A DNA stretch of 64,000 bases from Pseudomonas sp. H9 (GCF_004353925.1 NZ_SMOK01000032.1:1-64000), one strand, 5' to 3'; shown: positions 51,751 to 61,392, counted from the stretch's first letter. The notes: generated from the letters alone by a model not told the origin. Numbers and translations: made by a program.

Positions 51751-53781
51751 TCAGACTCTGAACGCACTGATCAGCCGCTTTAATTCCGTTACCTGAGCCG
51801 ACAACTGGCGGCTGGCATCCTCTGTCTGATGTGCGCCCTGGGTGGTGTGTTCTGCGGCACGGTTGATTTCGACAATGTTCTGGTCAATGTCATGGGCAAC
51901 GCTGGTCTGTTGTTCCACGGCAGCGGCAATCTGTTGGTTCTGGTCAACGATACTGCCCACTGCGCCAAGAATGTTCTCCAGTGCCTGCTGCACCCGTTGT
52001 GACTGCTCAACCGTACCCGCCGCCACCTGATGGCTGGCATCCATGGCTTTGACCGCCGCACCAACACCACCTTGCAGGCGCGAAATCATTTGCTCGATTT
52101 CTTCGGTCGAATGCTGCGTGCGCTTGGCCAGGGTGCGAACCTCATCGGCCACCACCGCAAACCCACGCCCCTGCTCTCCGGCGCGCGCGGCCTCAATGGC
52201 TGCGTTGAGGGCGAGCAGGTTTGTCTGCTCGGCAATACTTTTGATCACTTCCAGCACGCGGCTGATTGCCTGACTGTCGCTGGCCAACTGGTTGATTACG
52301 TCTACCGACTGATCGATTTCCCCCGCCAGACGCACGATGTTGCCCTGTTGGGATTCGACCAGACCGCGACCATTGACGGTTTCCTGATTGACGCTGTGGG
52401 CACTGTTGACCGCAGCTGCCGCGCTGCGCGCCACTTCCTGGGCGGTGGCTGACATCTGGTTCATGGCCGTGGCGACCTGCTCGATCTGCCCGCGCTGGCC
52501 GCTGACCGCCTGGTTACTGCGCGCCGACACCGCATGAACCTGCTCGGTCTGGCGCTCAACCTCTGACACTGTGTGCCCCACCTGCTCGATCAGATCATGT
52601 ATGCGCCGTACGGTGCCGTTGAACACCTGCCCCAACTCCCCTAGCTCATCGCGACTATGGGCGCGAAAATGCACGGTCATGTCACCGGCAGCGACCTTGT
52701 CCATCACCGCGCCCAGGGTTTTCAAGGTATGTCGGGTCGAAGCGTAAAAGCCGCCATACAGGTAGACAATCAGCAAGAACACTGCGGCCAGGGCCGCTAC
52801 CAGCAACACCATGTGCAGTTGATGTTTGCCCAGGCGTTCCTGCAATTGCTGGTCGAGGTATTCGCTGATTGCTGTATTGAGCGCGTAGGTTTGCCCCATC
52901 AGGCTGCTGATCTGCTGATAGAACGCCGACCACTGCACATCAAGCGTGTCAGCTACGACCACCTGCTCCTCGAGCATTTCATTGGCCTGTTTCAGCGACG
53001 CCTGACTCGCGGCAGCCAGGCTGCCCAGTTGCGCTTTTGCATCTGGATCATTGCTCAGCGCATCCTCAATTTTGAGTGCGTAATTGGCAGCCAGCTTGTC
53101 CAAGCGCTGCAACAAGTCTTCCAGTCGTGTACTGGTCGCAGAATTGAGAAAGCCCTGGCCCAGTGAATAGGCGCCCATCGCGCGGCCGTCGCCGAGTGTT
53201 TGGGTGACTTCAGGCGTAACGGTGGTCATCAACTCGGTGAATTGACGAATCGCCAGGTCGCTGTCCTGATTGAGGCCGGCGTGGCTGGCGATCATGCTGC
53301 TCAGCACCTGGGCCTGGCCCAACAGTTTGTCCAGGTGCGCAACCTTGCTCGATAACGACGACTCTGCCTGTGCAGTCTTGAGCTGCTTGAGCATTTCGTC
53401 GCGCTTGGCCTGAAATTCAACGGCCTGCTTCTCATCGGCGGTAACAGCGCTAAGCCCGGAGATTCGGCTCTGTATCTGCTGTTGCAGCCGGGAGATCTGC
53501 GACTCCAGGTCTGCAGCCTTTCCCGACTGGCCAAGCACGGCATTGATCTGCACCAGACTACCCAGAGATTCCAGGTCACCGCGCAAGGCCAGGCTGCTAT
53601 TGAGCAGGGCAAGGCTCTGCAGCTCTACCTGAGTCGCTCGAAACTGTGCATAGGAGTCGCGGACCAGATAGAAGTTGGTCACTAACATGGGCAGGAAAAA
53701 CATAATACTGATCAGACTGAACTTCATCCCGAAGCTCAAACGATTCATCAGCGCGATGGCCGGATACAACAGGCTCTTCAC
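51751..53781 (-). CDS. Methyl-accepting chemotaxis protein with a large helical sensor
   Basis: A 676-residue chemoreceptor. First helix about 20-41, periplasmic all-helical domain about 42-327, second helix about 328-348 (VLLVAALAAVFLLIVYLYGG), HAMP (about 350-400), then the signalling hairpin with EQTNLLALNAAIEAARAGEQGRGFAVVADEVRTLAKRTQ. The sensor is about 285 residues, the size of HBM-type or related domains; the ligand is unknown. No methyltransferase pentapeptide is seen at the end. Confidence 0.93.
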   Translation of the reverse strand: MKSLLYPAIALMNRLSFGMKFSLISIMFFLPMLVTNFYLVRDSYAQFRATQVELQSLALLNSSLALRGDLESLGSLVQINAVLGQSGKAADLESQISRLQQQIQSRISGLSAVTADEKQAVEFQAKRDEMLKQLKTAQAESSLSSKVAHLDKLLGQAQVLSSMIASHAGLNQDSDLAIRQFTELMTTVTPEVTQTLGDGRAMGAYSLGQGFLNSATSTRLEDLLQRLDKLAANYALKIEDALSNDPDAKAQLGSLAAASQASLKQANEMLEEQVVVADTLDVQWSAFYQQISSLMGQTYALNTAISEYLDQQLQERLGKHQLHMVLLVAALAAVFLLIVYLYGGFYASTRHTLKTLGAVMDKVAAGDMTVHFRAHSRDELGELGQVFNGTVRRIHDLIEQVGHTVSEVERQTEQVHAVSARSNQAVSGQRGQIEQVATAMNQMSATAQEVARSAAAAVNSAHSVNQETVNGRGLVESQQGNIVRLAGEIDQSVDVINQLASDSQAISRVLEVIKSIAEQTNLLALNAAIEAARAGEQGRGFAVVADEVRTLAKRTQHSTEEIEQMISRLQGGVGAAVKAMDASHQVAAGTVEQSQRVQQALENILGAVGSIVDQNQQIAAAVEQQTSVAHDIDQNIVEINRAAEHTTQGAHQTEDASRQLSAQVTELKRLISAFRV

Positions 53782-53902
53782 GGGCAGTCCCCTCCGATTC
53801 TTATTGTTCTACGCGCACAATGGCACAAGGCCACTGGTGACTTATCAGCAGTAGCTTTATCACATATCGGATCGGGGTTTTGTAACTTAACGTTAAGAGA
53901 TT

Positions 53903-53973
53903 GTGGGAGCGGGCTTGCCCCGCGATTGCTATTTGTTTGTCACACCGCAATCGCGGGGCAAGCCCGCTCCCAC
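53903..53973. repeat. Inverted REP pair
   Basis: GTGGGAGCGGGCTTGCCCC at 53903 and its complement ending at 53973. It lies between the ampE gene and the chemoreceptor gene. Confidence 0.9.
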
Positions 53974-53984
53974 CGAAGGAGGCG

Positions 53985-54818
53985 TTAGCCCAGCACGGTC
54001 CATAAGGCGAAGCAGGCATACCACAGCACTGCAGAGCGCAGCAGCAGCTCCCACAACGAGTCCAGCCCGACCAACCCTTCTGGGCCAGCCGGGGCACCCT
54101 TGGGCATATCCCCGGCGACATGGCCAACCGCAGCGATCAATCGCGGAGCCGGAATGTTCCAGTGCAGCAACTCATGCAACATCACCCGGCTGACCGCAAC
54201 GAAATTACCGACCAAGGCAAAGCTCACCCCCAGCACCCGCACCGGCGCCCAATCGAAGGCATGACGCAATTGTTGGGCACGCTCGCGCAACGCTGCCGAC
54301 TGGGAGTATTCAGCCGTCAGGGCGAGCAAACGGTAGGCCAGCGCGGCGGCCGGGCCCAGCAACACGTACCAGAAAATCACCGCGAAAAAGCTCTGATAGG
54401 CTTGCCACAACAGGTGCCCCTGAACCCGGTCAAGCAGCAGTGTCGCGTCGTCGCCGGTAACGCCCAGATCGCGCTCGGCAACATGGACAGCCGCCTGCTC
54501 ATCACCCCGGCGCCAAGCATCGCGGAACGGGCCGAGTGAGGCTTTTACATCTCCCCGGCCCAGGCTGTAGATCAGCACCAACAGGTGCAGTGGCAGTGCT
54601 AACAAACCGTAGGCCACCGGTTCCAGCACCTGGTCGAGCAAAGCGACCAGCAGCACCGGCGCCAACACCAGGATCGAAAGCACCCACCACGGATGCCCCT
54701 TGCCATTGCGTTCCAGACGCGCCATTTCGCTGCGAAAGAATCCATCGCGTTGCAATCGTTGACGTAATGCCGAGAATTTCTCGACCCACAGCACCAGTAA
54801 CAACACCAGGAAACTCAT
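53985..54818 (-). CDS. ampE: Regulatory signalling modulator AmpE
   Basis: A 277-residue membrane protein of the AmpE (CobD/CbiB-like) family with several helices (WWVLSILVLAPVLLVALLDQVL; FFAVIFWYVLLGPAAALAYRLL). It partners AmpD in beta-lactamase regulation. ATGA overlap with ampD. Confidence 0.9.
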   Translation of the reverse strand: MSFLVLLLVLWVEKFSALRQRLQRDGFFRSEMARLERNGKGHPWWVLSILVLAPVLLVALLDQVLEPVAYGLLALPLHLLVLIYSLGRGDVKASLGPFRDAWRRGDEQAAVHVAERDLGVTGDDATLLLDRVQGHLLWQAYQSFFAVIFWYVLLGPAAALAYRLLALTAEYSQSAALRERAQQLRHAFDWAPVRVLGVSFALVGNFVAVSRVMLHELLHWNIPAPRLIAAVGHVAGDMPKGAPAGPEGLVGLDSLWELLLRSAVLWYACFALWTVLG

Positions 54819-55381
54819 GATCTGCCCCCATTGCCCTGCAAAGTCGCTCGATAGCGCGGCCAGTCGAACGCCGGCCCCGGGTCGGTCTTACGCCCCGGAG
54901 CGATGTCGCTGTGGCCTTGAATCCGTTGTTCGTCGATGGCCGGCCAGGCGGCCTGGATCTGCAAGGTCAATGTCTGCAGAGATTGATATTGAGCATCGGT
55001 AAATGGCAGCTCATCGGTGCCTTCAAGTTCGATACCGATGGAAAAATCATTACAAGCCTCACGCCCGGCAAAGCAAGACACCCCGGCATGCCAGGCGCGG
55101 TCCAGGCAGGAAACAAACTGGGTCACCTCACCATCCCGCTCGATGAAAAAGTGCGCGGATACCCGCAGATGCTTGATTCCGTCGAAATAAGGGTGCTCGT
55201 TGGGGTCCAGGCGGTTCTGGAAGAACTCCTGAACCTTGCCGGTGCCGAACTGCGCCGGCGGCAGGCTGATGTTGTGAATCACCAGCAGGGAAATAACCTC
55301 GCCTTCAGCGCGGGCATTGAAATTCGGCGAAGGGCAATGAGTAATACCGGCGAACCAGCCTGTAGCGCGGTCCAGTTGCAT
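54815..55381 (-). CDS. ampD: 1,6-anhydro-N-acetylmuramyl-L-alanine amidase AmpD
   Basis: A 188-residue zinc amidase of the amidase_2 family. Zinc ligands: His in LLVIHNISLPP, His and Asp in GHSDIAPGRKTDPGPAFDW. SVHFFI-like VSAHFFIERDG is present. It cleaves muropeptides in peptidoglycan recycling and so keeps ampC repressed. ATG at 55381 is the family start. Confidence 0.95.
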   Translation of the reverse strand: MQLDRATGWFAGITHCPSPNFNARAEGEVISLLVIHNISLPPAQFGTGKVQEFFQNRLDPNEHPYFDGIKHLRVSAHFFIERDGEVTQFVSCLDRAWHAGVSCFAGREACNDFSIGIELEGTDELPFTDAQYQSLQTLTLQIQAAWPAIDEQRIQGHSDIAPGRKTDPGPAFDWPRYRATLQGNGGRS

Positions 55382-55459
55382 AGAAGATCCTGAGGTACAA
55401 GAGCACAAGCCCAGTATGCCCCGAGGCGTAAGCGGATGCATCGTAAAACATGTCGCAGG

Positions 55460-57643
55460 CTAACGCGCTTGATACCGACGCAACTGATTGACCACTGAGT
55501 CGAGCGCCCGATCGAACAGCAGCGTGTCATCAAGCAAGCGCACTGCGCCCCGACGCAGTGCAACCGACAGCGCCATGGGCGAGTACTCACGGACTTTGAG
55601 GCCCGTGCGGTTGGCGAAAATCAACATGCCCGTGCTGTCGATCTGTGCGATCAGCTTGCAGCGCAGCACCTCGTCATCCTCAATCACTTCCAGCCACTGA
55701 CCGATACGCAGACGCTGCACTTGCAGCACGGCCGGATCATCATCAGCCAGGCGTACCGGGCTTTGCACTGGCACTGGCTGTTCTGGGCAGGCCAAAACGA
55801 TCTCATCGAGCACCAACACTCGCTCGGCATCTTCACTGACCGGGGTGCTGCTGGCGTAACTGCTTTCAAAGGCCTGAACGTGCAAAGCTTCCAGTTGCGC
55901 AAAAAACTCACTGGTAGCAAAGGGGTCGAACGCCACACTGGCCAGGCCGTCGCGCAAGGCCTTGAGCAGTCCGGGCACCACCTCCAGCAAACGTCGCAGC
56001 GCCTGCGGTTCGCGATGTAGCTGGACACTCCAGATCAGCTCATCCATGGTTTCCAGAGCTTTCAGCCAAACAGGCGAAGTATCCCCATGCTTGAGACAGG
56101 CGAGCAACAGCACCTGGCTCCAGGCCTCTTCAAGCACACGCACCACGAACCTGGGTAGCGTCTTGCCCAGCAAGCGGCGATTGATTTCCTGTTCCACCCG
56201 CTGACGCGCCAACTGGGCCCGAGCGCGGCCTTCTTCAGCGTCGCGGGTACGCTGCTCCAGCAACTCGTTGCGTCGCCGCTCGTCACTGTTGAACGCCAGA
56301 AACTCAGCCAGCAGCTCGGAAAAAATGGCCGGATCATCGTCAAAGTCGTTGAGCAGGCGTTGCACGATCTTCTCTACCCGTTCGTACAGGGCATCGCGCT
56401 GGCAATCGTCACTGGCGCCCCAGCCCATGGCGGCTGTTGCAATTTCGTTGAGCAAACGTCGCGCCGGATGACTGCTGCGGCTGAAAAAGCGTTTGTCCAG
56501 GACCGCCACTTTGAGCATGGGGATCTGCAGTCGCCCGATCAGGGCACGTAACGAATAGGGCAGGTTGCGATCATCGAGAATGAAGTCAAAGAGCATGGCG
56601 ATCAGGTTGATCACATCTTCATCAACACCCTCGACTTTGCGGTAGGTGCCGCTCTTCATGCTGACGCGGGTCAGCAGTTGTTCAAGCTGCTGGTGCAGGT
56701 CGAAGTCGTCAGCCTCACTGGCAGGCGGCACATAGTGTTGCAGATGAGAGAGCAAGCGAAGCAGGTCTCGGGTACTGATCGGCTGCATGGGTTTGCAGGC
56801 CTCCACCCGTGGCGCTATTCGGCCGCGAACCCTCGACAGCAGGCTCTGAAGCGAGGTGAAGACTGCTTGTTCATTGGCATCCAGTTCAGCCGCAGCTGCC
56901 CTGCCCTCAACTTGCCCGGCGCAGGTCTGCGTGCGCTCAGTCGGACGCGCCTGGCTGCGGCGTGCAGGTACTGCCTTGAGCTGCGGCAACACGCCGGTGG
57001 CTGCCAGCAGTTGATTGGCTTCGCCATACAACAGATCGGCATCCTGCAGTACGTAGCGCTCGAACAGTTGCAGAATGATCAGCTTGACCTTGATGCCTAC
57101 GCCCAAGTCACGCCCGGCTTGAAGGAAATACTCACAGAGCATGGCCGGCCCCAACGGGTTGCGCAGGTCGTCCAGCACGTGCCCGGTCAACGCCGAGAAG
57201 CGCAAGGTCAGTTGATTAAGCGCAAGGCCATCACGGCTCAGGGCACGGTCAACCATGGCCTCCAGTGCCACCGTGCGCTCCAGTTCATCTTGACTGCCCG
57301 ACGTGGTCGGCGGCAAAACCCCGGAAACCGGCTCGCTCTGGCCAATCCGGGCGAACGCTTCATAGAAGCGATCGAGGTAGCCACGCTCGATATTCATGCG
57401 TTTGTGGCGCAAATCGCGCATCGCTTCGAAGAGAGAGTTCTGCACGCTATTGCTGGCCGCCTTGTCGGCCATTTCGAACAGGGTATCGTCAGCATTGTCG
57501 AACAAGGCCTGCAGGCCCTGGCGCAATTGCAGGGCAGCTTTGTCACGGACTTGCAGGAGCACCACCGGCAGACGAGCAAGAGGCGCAATGAGCACCTGAT
57601 CGATGGCCGCCTTGATCGGCACCACCTTCCCGTCATTGTGCAT
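55460..57643 (-). CDS. DUF1631-family protein with C-terminal PilZ-like domain
   Basis: A 727-residue cytosolic protein. The DUF1631 body spans most of it (PNLPYSLRALIGRLQIPMLKVAVLDKRFF at about 390-420). The C-terminus (RIGQWLEVIEDDEVLRCKLIAQIDSTGMLIFANRTGLKVREYSP) looks like a PilZ-type barrel, so c-di-GMP binding is possible but not proven. ATG at 57643 has AAGGAG upstream. Function unknown. Confidence 0.85.
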   Translation of the reverse strand: MHNDGKVVPIKAAIDQVLIAPLARLPVVLLQVRDKAALQLRQGLQALFDNADDTLFEMADKAASNSVQNSLFEAMRDLRHKRMNIERGYLDRFYEAFARIGQSEPVSGVLPPTTSGSQDELERTVALEAMVDRALSRDGLALNQLTLRFSALTGHVLDDLRNPLGPAMLCEYFLQAGRDLGVGIKVKLIILQLFERYVLQDADLLYGEANQLLAATGVLPQLKAVPARRSQARPTERTQTCAGQVEGRAAAAELDANEQAVFTSLQSLLSRVRGRIAPRVEACKPMQPISTRDLLRLLSHLQHYVPPASEADDFDLHQQLEQLLTRVSMKSGTYRKVEGVDEDVINLIAMLFDFILDDRNLPYSLRALIGRLQIPMLKVAVLDKRFFSRSSHPARRLLNEIATAAMGWGASDDCQRDALYERVEKIVQRLLNDFDDDPAIFSELLAEFLAFNSDERRRNELLEQRTRDAEEGRARAQLARQRVEQEINRRLLGKTLPRFVVRVLEEAWSQVLLLACLKHGDTSPVWLKALETMDELIWSVQLHREPQALRRLLEVVPGLLKALRDGLASVAFDPFATSEFFAQLEALHVQAFESSYASSTPVSEDAERVLVLDEIVLACPEQPVPVQSPVRLADDDPAVLQVQRLRIGQWLEVIEDDEVLRCKLIAQIDSTGMLIFANRTGLKVREYSPMALSVALRRGAVRLLDDTLLFDRALDSVVNQLRRYQAR

Positions 57644-57792
57644 CCCGGACTCCTTGCTGGGTGATCTTGAAACTGAGCGACAAATCGTCAAAGCCATGAC
57701 GTCAAATACAAGTCGCATTATCTGGCAAAATCAAGACACTCGCCAGCACAGCCTGCCCTATAATCGCGAGCACTTAGCTTGTGGAGCCCGCC

Positions 57793-58641
57793 ATGCCGAA
57801 CTTACGCCTCGCCAACCTGACCGCTGAAATCGAAGCCAACGTGCGCCGTGCGTTGCTTGAAGACATCGGCAGTGGCGACATCACCGCTCAGTTGATCCCG
57901 GCCGAGCGCCTGGCCAAGGCCACCATCATTACCCGTGATGACTGCGTCATTGCCGGTACCGCCTGGGTCGACGCCGTGTTCCGCCAGCTCGATCCGCGGG
58001 TGGCCGTGCATTGGCAGGTCAAGGACGGTGATCGTGTGCAGGCCAACCAGCCGTTGTTCCACCTCGAAGGCCCGGCCCGCTCATTGCTGACCGGCGAACG
58101 TAGTGCATTGAACTTCCTGCAGATGCTCTCGGGCGTGGCTACCCGTGCCCAGTTTCTCGCCGATCTGGTCGCCGACACTCAAGTCAAATTGCTCGACACC
58201 CGCAAAACCCTGCCGGGCCTGCGTCTGGCACAGAAGTACGCGGTTACCTGTGGCGGCTGCCACAACCACCGTATCGGGTTGTTCGATGCGTTCCTGATCA
58301 AGGAAAACCACATTGCCGCCAGCGGCGGCATTGCCCAGGCTATTAACGCGGCACACAAGATCGCCCCCGGCAAACCGGTGGAAGTTGAAGTGGAAAGCCT
58401 GGATGAACTCAAGCAAGCGCTGGAGGCCGGTGCCGACATCATCATGCTCGACGAACTGAGCCTGGATGATATGCGCGAAGCCGTGCGTCTGAATGCTGGC
58501 AAAGCCAAACTTGAGGCCAGTGGCGGCGTCAACGAAAGCACCCTGCGGGTGATTGCCGACACCGGTGTGGATTACATCTCGATTGGAGCCATGACCAAGG
58601 ATGTGAAGGCGGTGGATCTGTCCATGCGCCTGAGCCTGTAA
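57793..58641 (+). CDS. nadC: Quinolinate phosphoribosyltransferase (carboxylating)
   Basis: A 282-residue NadC. Motifs: EDIGSGDITAQLIP (about 24-37), DTRKTLPGLRLAQKYAVTCGGCHNHRIGL and LDELSLDDMREAV. It forms nicotinate mononucleotide from quinolinate in NAD synthesis. The ATG at 57793 (MPNLRLANL) is preferred over an upstream GTG. Confidence 0.95.
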   Translation: MPNLRLANLTAEIEANVRRALLEDIGSGDITAQLIPAERLAKATIITRDDCVIAGTAWVDAVFRQLDPRVAVHWQVKDGDRVQANQPLFHLEGPARSLLTGERSALNFLQMLSGVATRAQFLADLVADTQVKLLDTRKTLPGLRLAQKYAVTCGGCHNHRIGLFDAFLIKENHIAASGGIAQAINAAHKIAPGKPVEVEVESLDELKQALEAGADIIMLDELSLDDMREAVRLNAGKAKLEASGGVNESTLRVIADTGVDYISIGAMTKDVKAVDLSMRLSL

Positions 58642-58645
58642 AAAC

Positions 58646-58694
58646 ATCGCGGGGCAAGCCTGCTCCTACATCAGGAGCGGGCTTGCCCCGCGAT
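58646..58694. repeat. Inverted REP pair
   Basis: ATCGCGGGGCAAGCCTGCTC at 58646 and its complement ending at 58694, between the convergent nadC and trxB genes. One copy has a C-to-T change in the GCCCGC core. Confidence 0.9.
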
Positions 58695-58708
58695 CAGGTC
58701 CGGCAGAA

Positions 58709-59665
58709 TCAGGCGTTCTGCAGGCCGTCCAGATAACGCTCTACGTCCAGTGCTGCCATGCAGCCCGCACCGGCCGAGGTGATGGCCTGACGGTAAACGT
58801 GGTCAGCCACGTCACCCGCCGCAAACACACCTTCAACGTTGGTAGCAGTGGCGTTGCCATCGCGGCCGCCGTTGACCACCAGGTAGCCGTCCTTGAGGGT
58901 CAGCTGGCCTTCGAACAGCGAAGTGTTCGGGGTGTGGCCGATGGCAATGAACACACCGTCAACCTTGATTTCATCGAAGCTGCCATCGTTGTTCTTCAGG
59001 CGTGCACCGGTGACACCCATGTCGTCGCCCAGGACTTCATCCAGGGTGGCGTTGAGTTTCAGCTCGATCTTGCCTTCAGCAACACGGGCGTTGAGCTTGT
59101 CGATCAGGATCTTCTCGGCGCGGAAGGTCTCACGGCGGTGAACCAGGGTGACCTTGCTGGCGATGTTGGCCAGGTACAGCGCTTCTTCAACAGCGGTGTT
59201 ACCACCACCGACAACGGCAACCGGCTTGTTGCGGTAGAAGAAACCATCGCAGGTCGCGCAGGCGGAAACGCCTTTGCCCATGAATGCTTCTTCCGAAGGC
59301 AGGCCCAGGTAACGAGCGCTGGCGCCGGTAGCAATGATCAGGGCATCACAGGTGTAAGTCGCGCTGTCACCTTTGAGGGTGTAAGGCTTGCTGGCCAGAT
59401 CAACGGCGTTGATGTGGTCGAACACCACTTCAGTTTCGAAGCGCTCGGCGTGCTCTTGCATACGTTGCATCAGCGCCGGGCCGGTCAGGCCGTGGGCGTC
59501 ACCCGGCCAGTTGTCGACTTCAGTGGTGGTAGTCAGCTGGCCACCGGCCTGCATGCCGGTAATCAGCAGCGGCTTGAGGTTGGCGCGGGCAGCATAGACT
59601 GCAGCGCTGTAACCGGCAGGGCCGGAACCAAGGATGATCACTCGCGAATGACGTACTTCAGACAT
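58709..59665 (-). CDS. trxB: Thioredoxin-disulfide reductase
   Basis: A 318-residue TrxB. FAD loop GSGPAGYSAAVYA (about 13-25), redox Cys136-x2-Cys139 (SACATCDGFFY), NADPH loop GGGNTAVEEALYL. It reduces thioredoxin. ATG at 59665 is the family start MSEVRHSRVI. Confidence 0.95.
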   Translation of the reverse strand: MSEVRHSRVIILGSGPAGYSAAVYAARANLKPLLITGMQAGGQLTTTTEVDNWPGDAHGLTGPALMQRMQEHAERFETEVVFDHINAVDLASKPYTLKGDSATYTCDALIIATGASARYLGLPSEEAFMGKGVSACATCDGFFYRNKPVAVVGGGNTAVEEALYLANIASKVTLVHRRETFRAEKILIDKLNARVAEGKIELKLNATLDEVLGDDMGVTGARLKNNDGSFDEIKVDGVFIAIGHTPNTSLFEGQLTLKDGYLVVNGGRDGNATATNVEGVFAAGDVADHVYRQAITSAGAGCMAALDVERYLDGLQNA

Positions 59666-59730
59666 GTCACACTCCTGTCGGGCTGGCACTCACTGGCCAG
59701 TCCCGTAACGCCGGGATCGCCGGCTGGAAT

Positions 59731-59780
59731 AAAAAAGAACCTGCGAAGCACTTGGGGAAGGCTTTTGGCCGCAGGTTCTG
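59731..59780 (-). terminator. Terminator of the peroxiredoxin gene
   Basis: Perfect 10-bp arms AGAACCTGCG (59736-59745) and CGCAGGTTCT (59770-59779), an inner GGC/GCC stem, and a T6 run on the minus strand (AAAAAA at 59731). It lies 21 nt beyond the ahpC stop. Confidence 0.8.
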
Positions 59781-59800
59781 AAAATCGTTAAACCGCAGCC

Positions 59801-60400
59801 TTACAGGCTGGCAGCGTTTTCCGCCAGGTAGTCGGCAACGCCTTTGGCATCAGCCTTCATGCCTTTCTGGCCTGGGCGCCAGCCGGCCGGGCAAACTTCA
59901 CCGTGCTGCTCGGTGAACTGCAGGGCTTCAACCAGACGGATCATTTCATCAACTTCACGACCCAGTGGCAGGTTGTTGACCACCTGGTGCTGAACCACAC
60001 CTTGCTGGTCGATCAGGAACGAAGCACGCAGGGCGACGCCGGCATCGTGCTCAATACCGTAGGCACGGGTGATTTCGTGTTTAACGTCGGCCACCATGGT
60101 GAACTCGACTTCGCCGATGCCGCCCTTCTCGACCGGGGTGCTGCGCCAGGCGTGGTGGGTGAATTGCGAGTCGATCGACACACCGACCACTTCCACACCC
60201 AGCTCACGGAACTTGTCCATACGGTTGTTATGGGCAATGATTTCCGACGGGCAGACAAAGGTGAAGTCCAGCGGCCAGAAGAACAGCACGACGTATTTGC
60301 CGCGCAGGGAAGAAAGCTTGAAGCTGTCGACGATCGAACCGTCGCCCAGCACCGCCGCCGCATCAAAATCAGGGGCTTGCTTGTTGACCAGAATGCTCAT
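59801..60400 (-). CDS. ahpC: Typical 2-Cys peroxiredoxin (AhpC/Prx1)
   Basis: A 199-residue peroxiredoxin. Peroxidatic Cys50 in DFTFVCPSE, resolving Cys170 in GEVCPAGW. The C-terminus extends beyond the resolving Cys, as in Prx1/TsaA-type enzymes reduced by thioredoxin. It lies upstream of trxB in the same direction with a terminator between, so the two may be functionally paired. Confidence 0.93.
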   Translation of the reverse strand: MSILVNKQAPDFDAAAVLGDGSIVDSFKLSSLRGKYVVLFFWPLDFTFVCPSEIIAHNNRMDKFRELGVEVVGVSIDSQFTHHAWRSTPVEKGGIGEVEFTMVADVKHEITRAYGIEHDAGVALRASFLIDQQGVVQHQVVNNLPLGREVDEMIRLVEALQFTEQHGEVCPAGWRPGQKGMKADAKGVADYLAENAASL

Positions 60401-60470
60401 GGAAACTCCTTGAAGATTAGAATTCGAAGGCGTTGAAAAGATGTGCGCACTTTAGCGAGGCCGCAGAGAT

Positions 60471-60514
60471 TAAGGAAATATCCTTAGACAATCCACCTTA
60501 TAGGCCCGCTCTAT
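60471..60514. promoter_or_regulatory. Palindrome and OxyR-like half site upstream of ahpC
   Basis: TAAGGAAATATCCTTA is a perfect 6-bp-arm palindrome at 60471-60486. ATAG-N7-CTAT at 60500-60514 fits half an OxyR site; the second half is not clear. The first lies 71 nt before the ahpC start. Confidence 0.4.
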
Positions 60515-60666
60515 TCATCATCCAGGGCTGCAGCTGTTTATCTATGAGACCAGCCCCGACAGCCTGACGGGCTTTTGTTACAGCCCGTTTCCCAGAAAGC
60601 GACATGCTTTCGTCAACCGCTCAAACTCGGTAAGGTCAGCGCGTTTGCCTTTACCCGGAGCCCTCT

Positions 60667-61392
60667 ATGCAAGCCCCTGTCCTCTCTGGCCCTCAGTACC
60701 TGCGTGAAGGACTGAAACTGGTCCTGAGCCCGAGCCTGCGCCTGTTCGTGTTACTGCCGTTGGCAGTCAACCTGCTGCTGTTCGTCGGCCTGATCTATTT
60801 TGCTGGCCACCAGTTCAGCCTCTGGGTCGATTCCCTGATGCCCAGCCTGCCGAGCTGGCTGAGCTTTCTCAATTATGTGCTGTGGCCGCTGTTCGTGGTG
60901 CTGGTGGGATTGATGGTGTTTTTCACCTTCACCATGCTGGCCAACGTCATCGCCGCTCCGTTCAATGGTTTCCTCGCGGAAAAAGTCGAAGTAGTGGTAC
61001 GCGGCACCGATGACTTCCCGGCCTTCAGCTGGGCCGAGCTGATGGCCATGGTCCCCCGCACCCTTGGCCGCGAGGCGCGCAAGCTGGGGTATTTCCTGCC
61101 GCGGGCGATCGCACTGTTCATCCTGTCGCTGATTCCGGTGATCAACATCATCGCCGCACCGTTGTGGCTGTTGTTCGGTATCTGGATGATGGCCATCCAG
61201 TACATCGACTACCCGGCCGACAACCACAAGATGAGCTGGCAGGACATGCTCGCCTGGTTGCGTGAGAAGCGCTGGCAGAGCCTGGGCTTCGGTGGTTCGG
61301 TGTACCTGGTATTGCTGGTGCCGTTTCTCAACATCCTGATGATGCCGGCGGCCGTGGCCGGCGCCACGCTGTTCTGGGTGCGCGAGCGCTAA
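60667..61392 (+). CDS. cysZ: Sulfate transporter CysZ
   Basis: A 241-residue CysZ membrane protein with the LREGLKLVLSPSLRLFVLLPLAVNLLLF start and NVIAAPFNGFLAEKVE block. It imports sulfate for assimilation. It converges with a LysR gene by a 4-nt stop overlap. Confidence 0.93.
   Translation: MQAPVLSGPQYLREGLKLVLSPSLRLFVLLPLAVNLLLFVGLIYFAGHQFSLWVDSLMPSLPSWLSFLNYVLWPLFVVLVGLMVFFTFTMLANVIAAPFNGFLAEKVEVVVRGTDDFPAFSWAELMAMVPRTLGREARKLGYFLPRAIALFILSLIPVINIIAAPLWLLFGIWMMAIQYIDYPADNHKMSWQDMLAWLREKRWQSLGFGGSVYLVLLVPFLNILMMPAAVAGATLFWVRER

Noticed and set aside
56678..57664. Plus-strand frame of 328 codons over the DUF1631 gene
   Set aside because: Antisense shadow with no family features; the minus-strand protein has a good ribosome site and a known family.
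58799..59791. Plus-strand frame of 330 codons over trxB
   Set aside because: Antisense shadow; trxB has all catalytic motifs.
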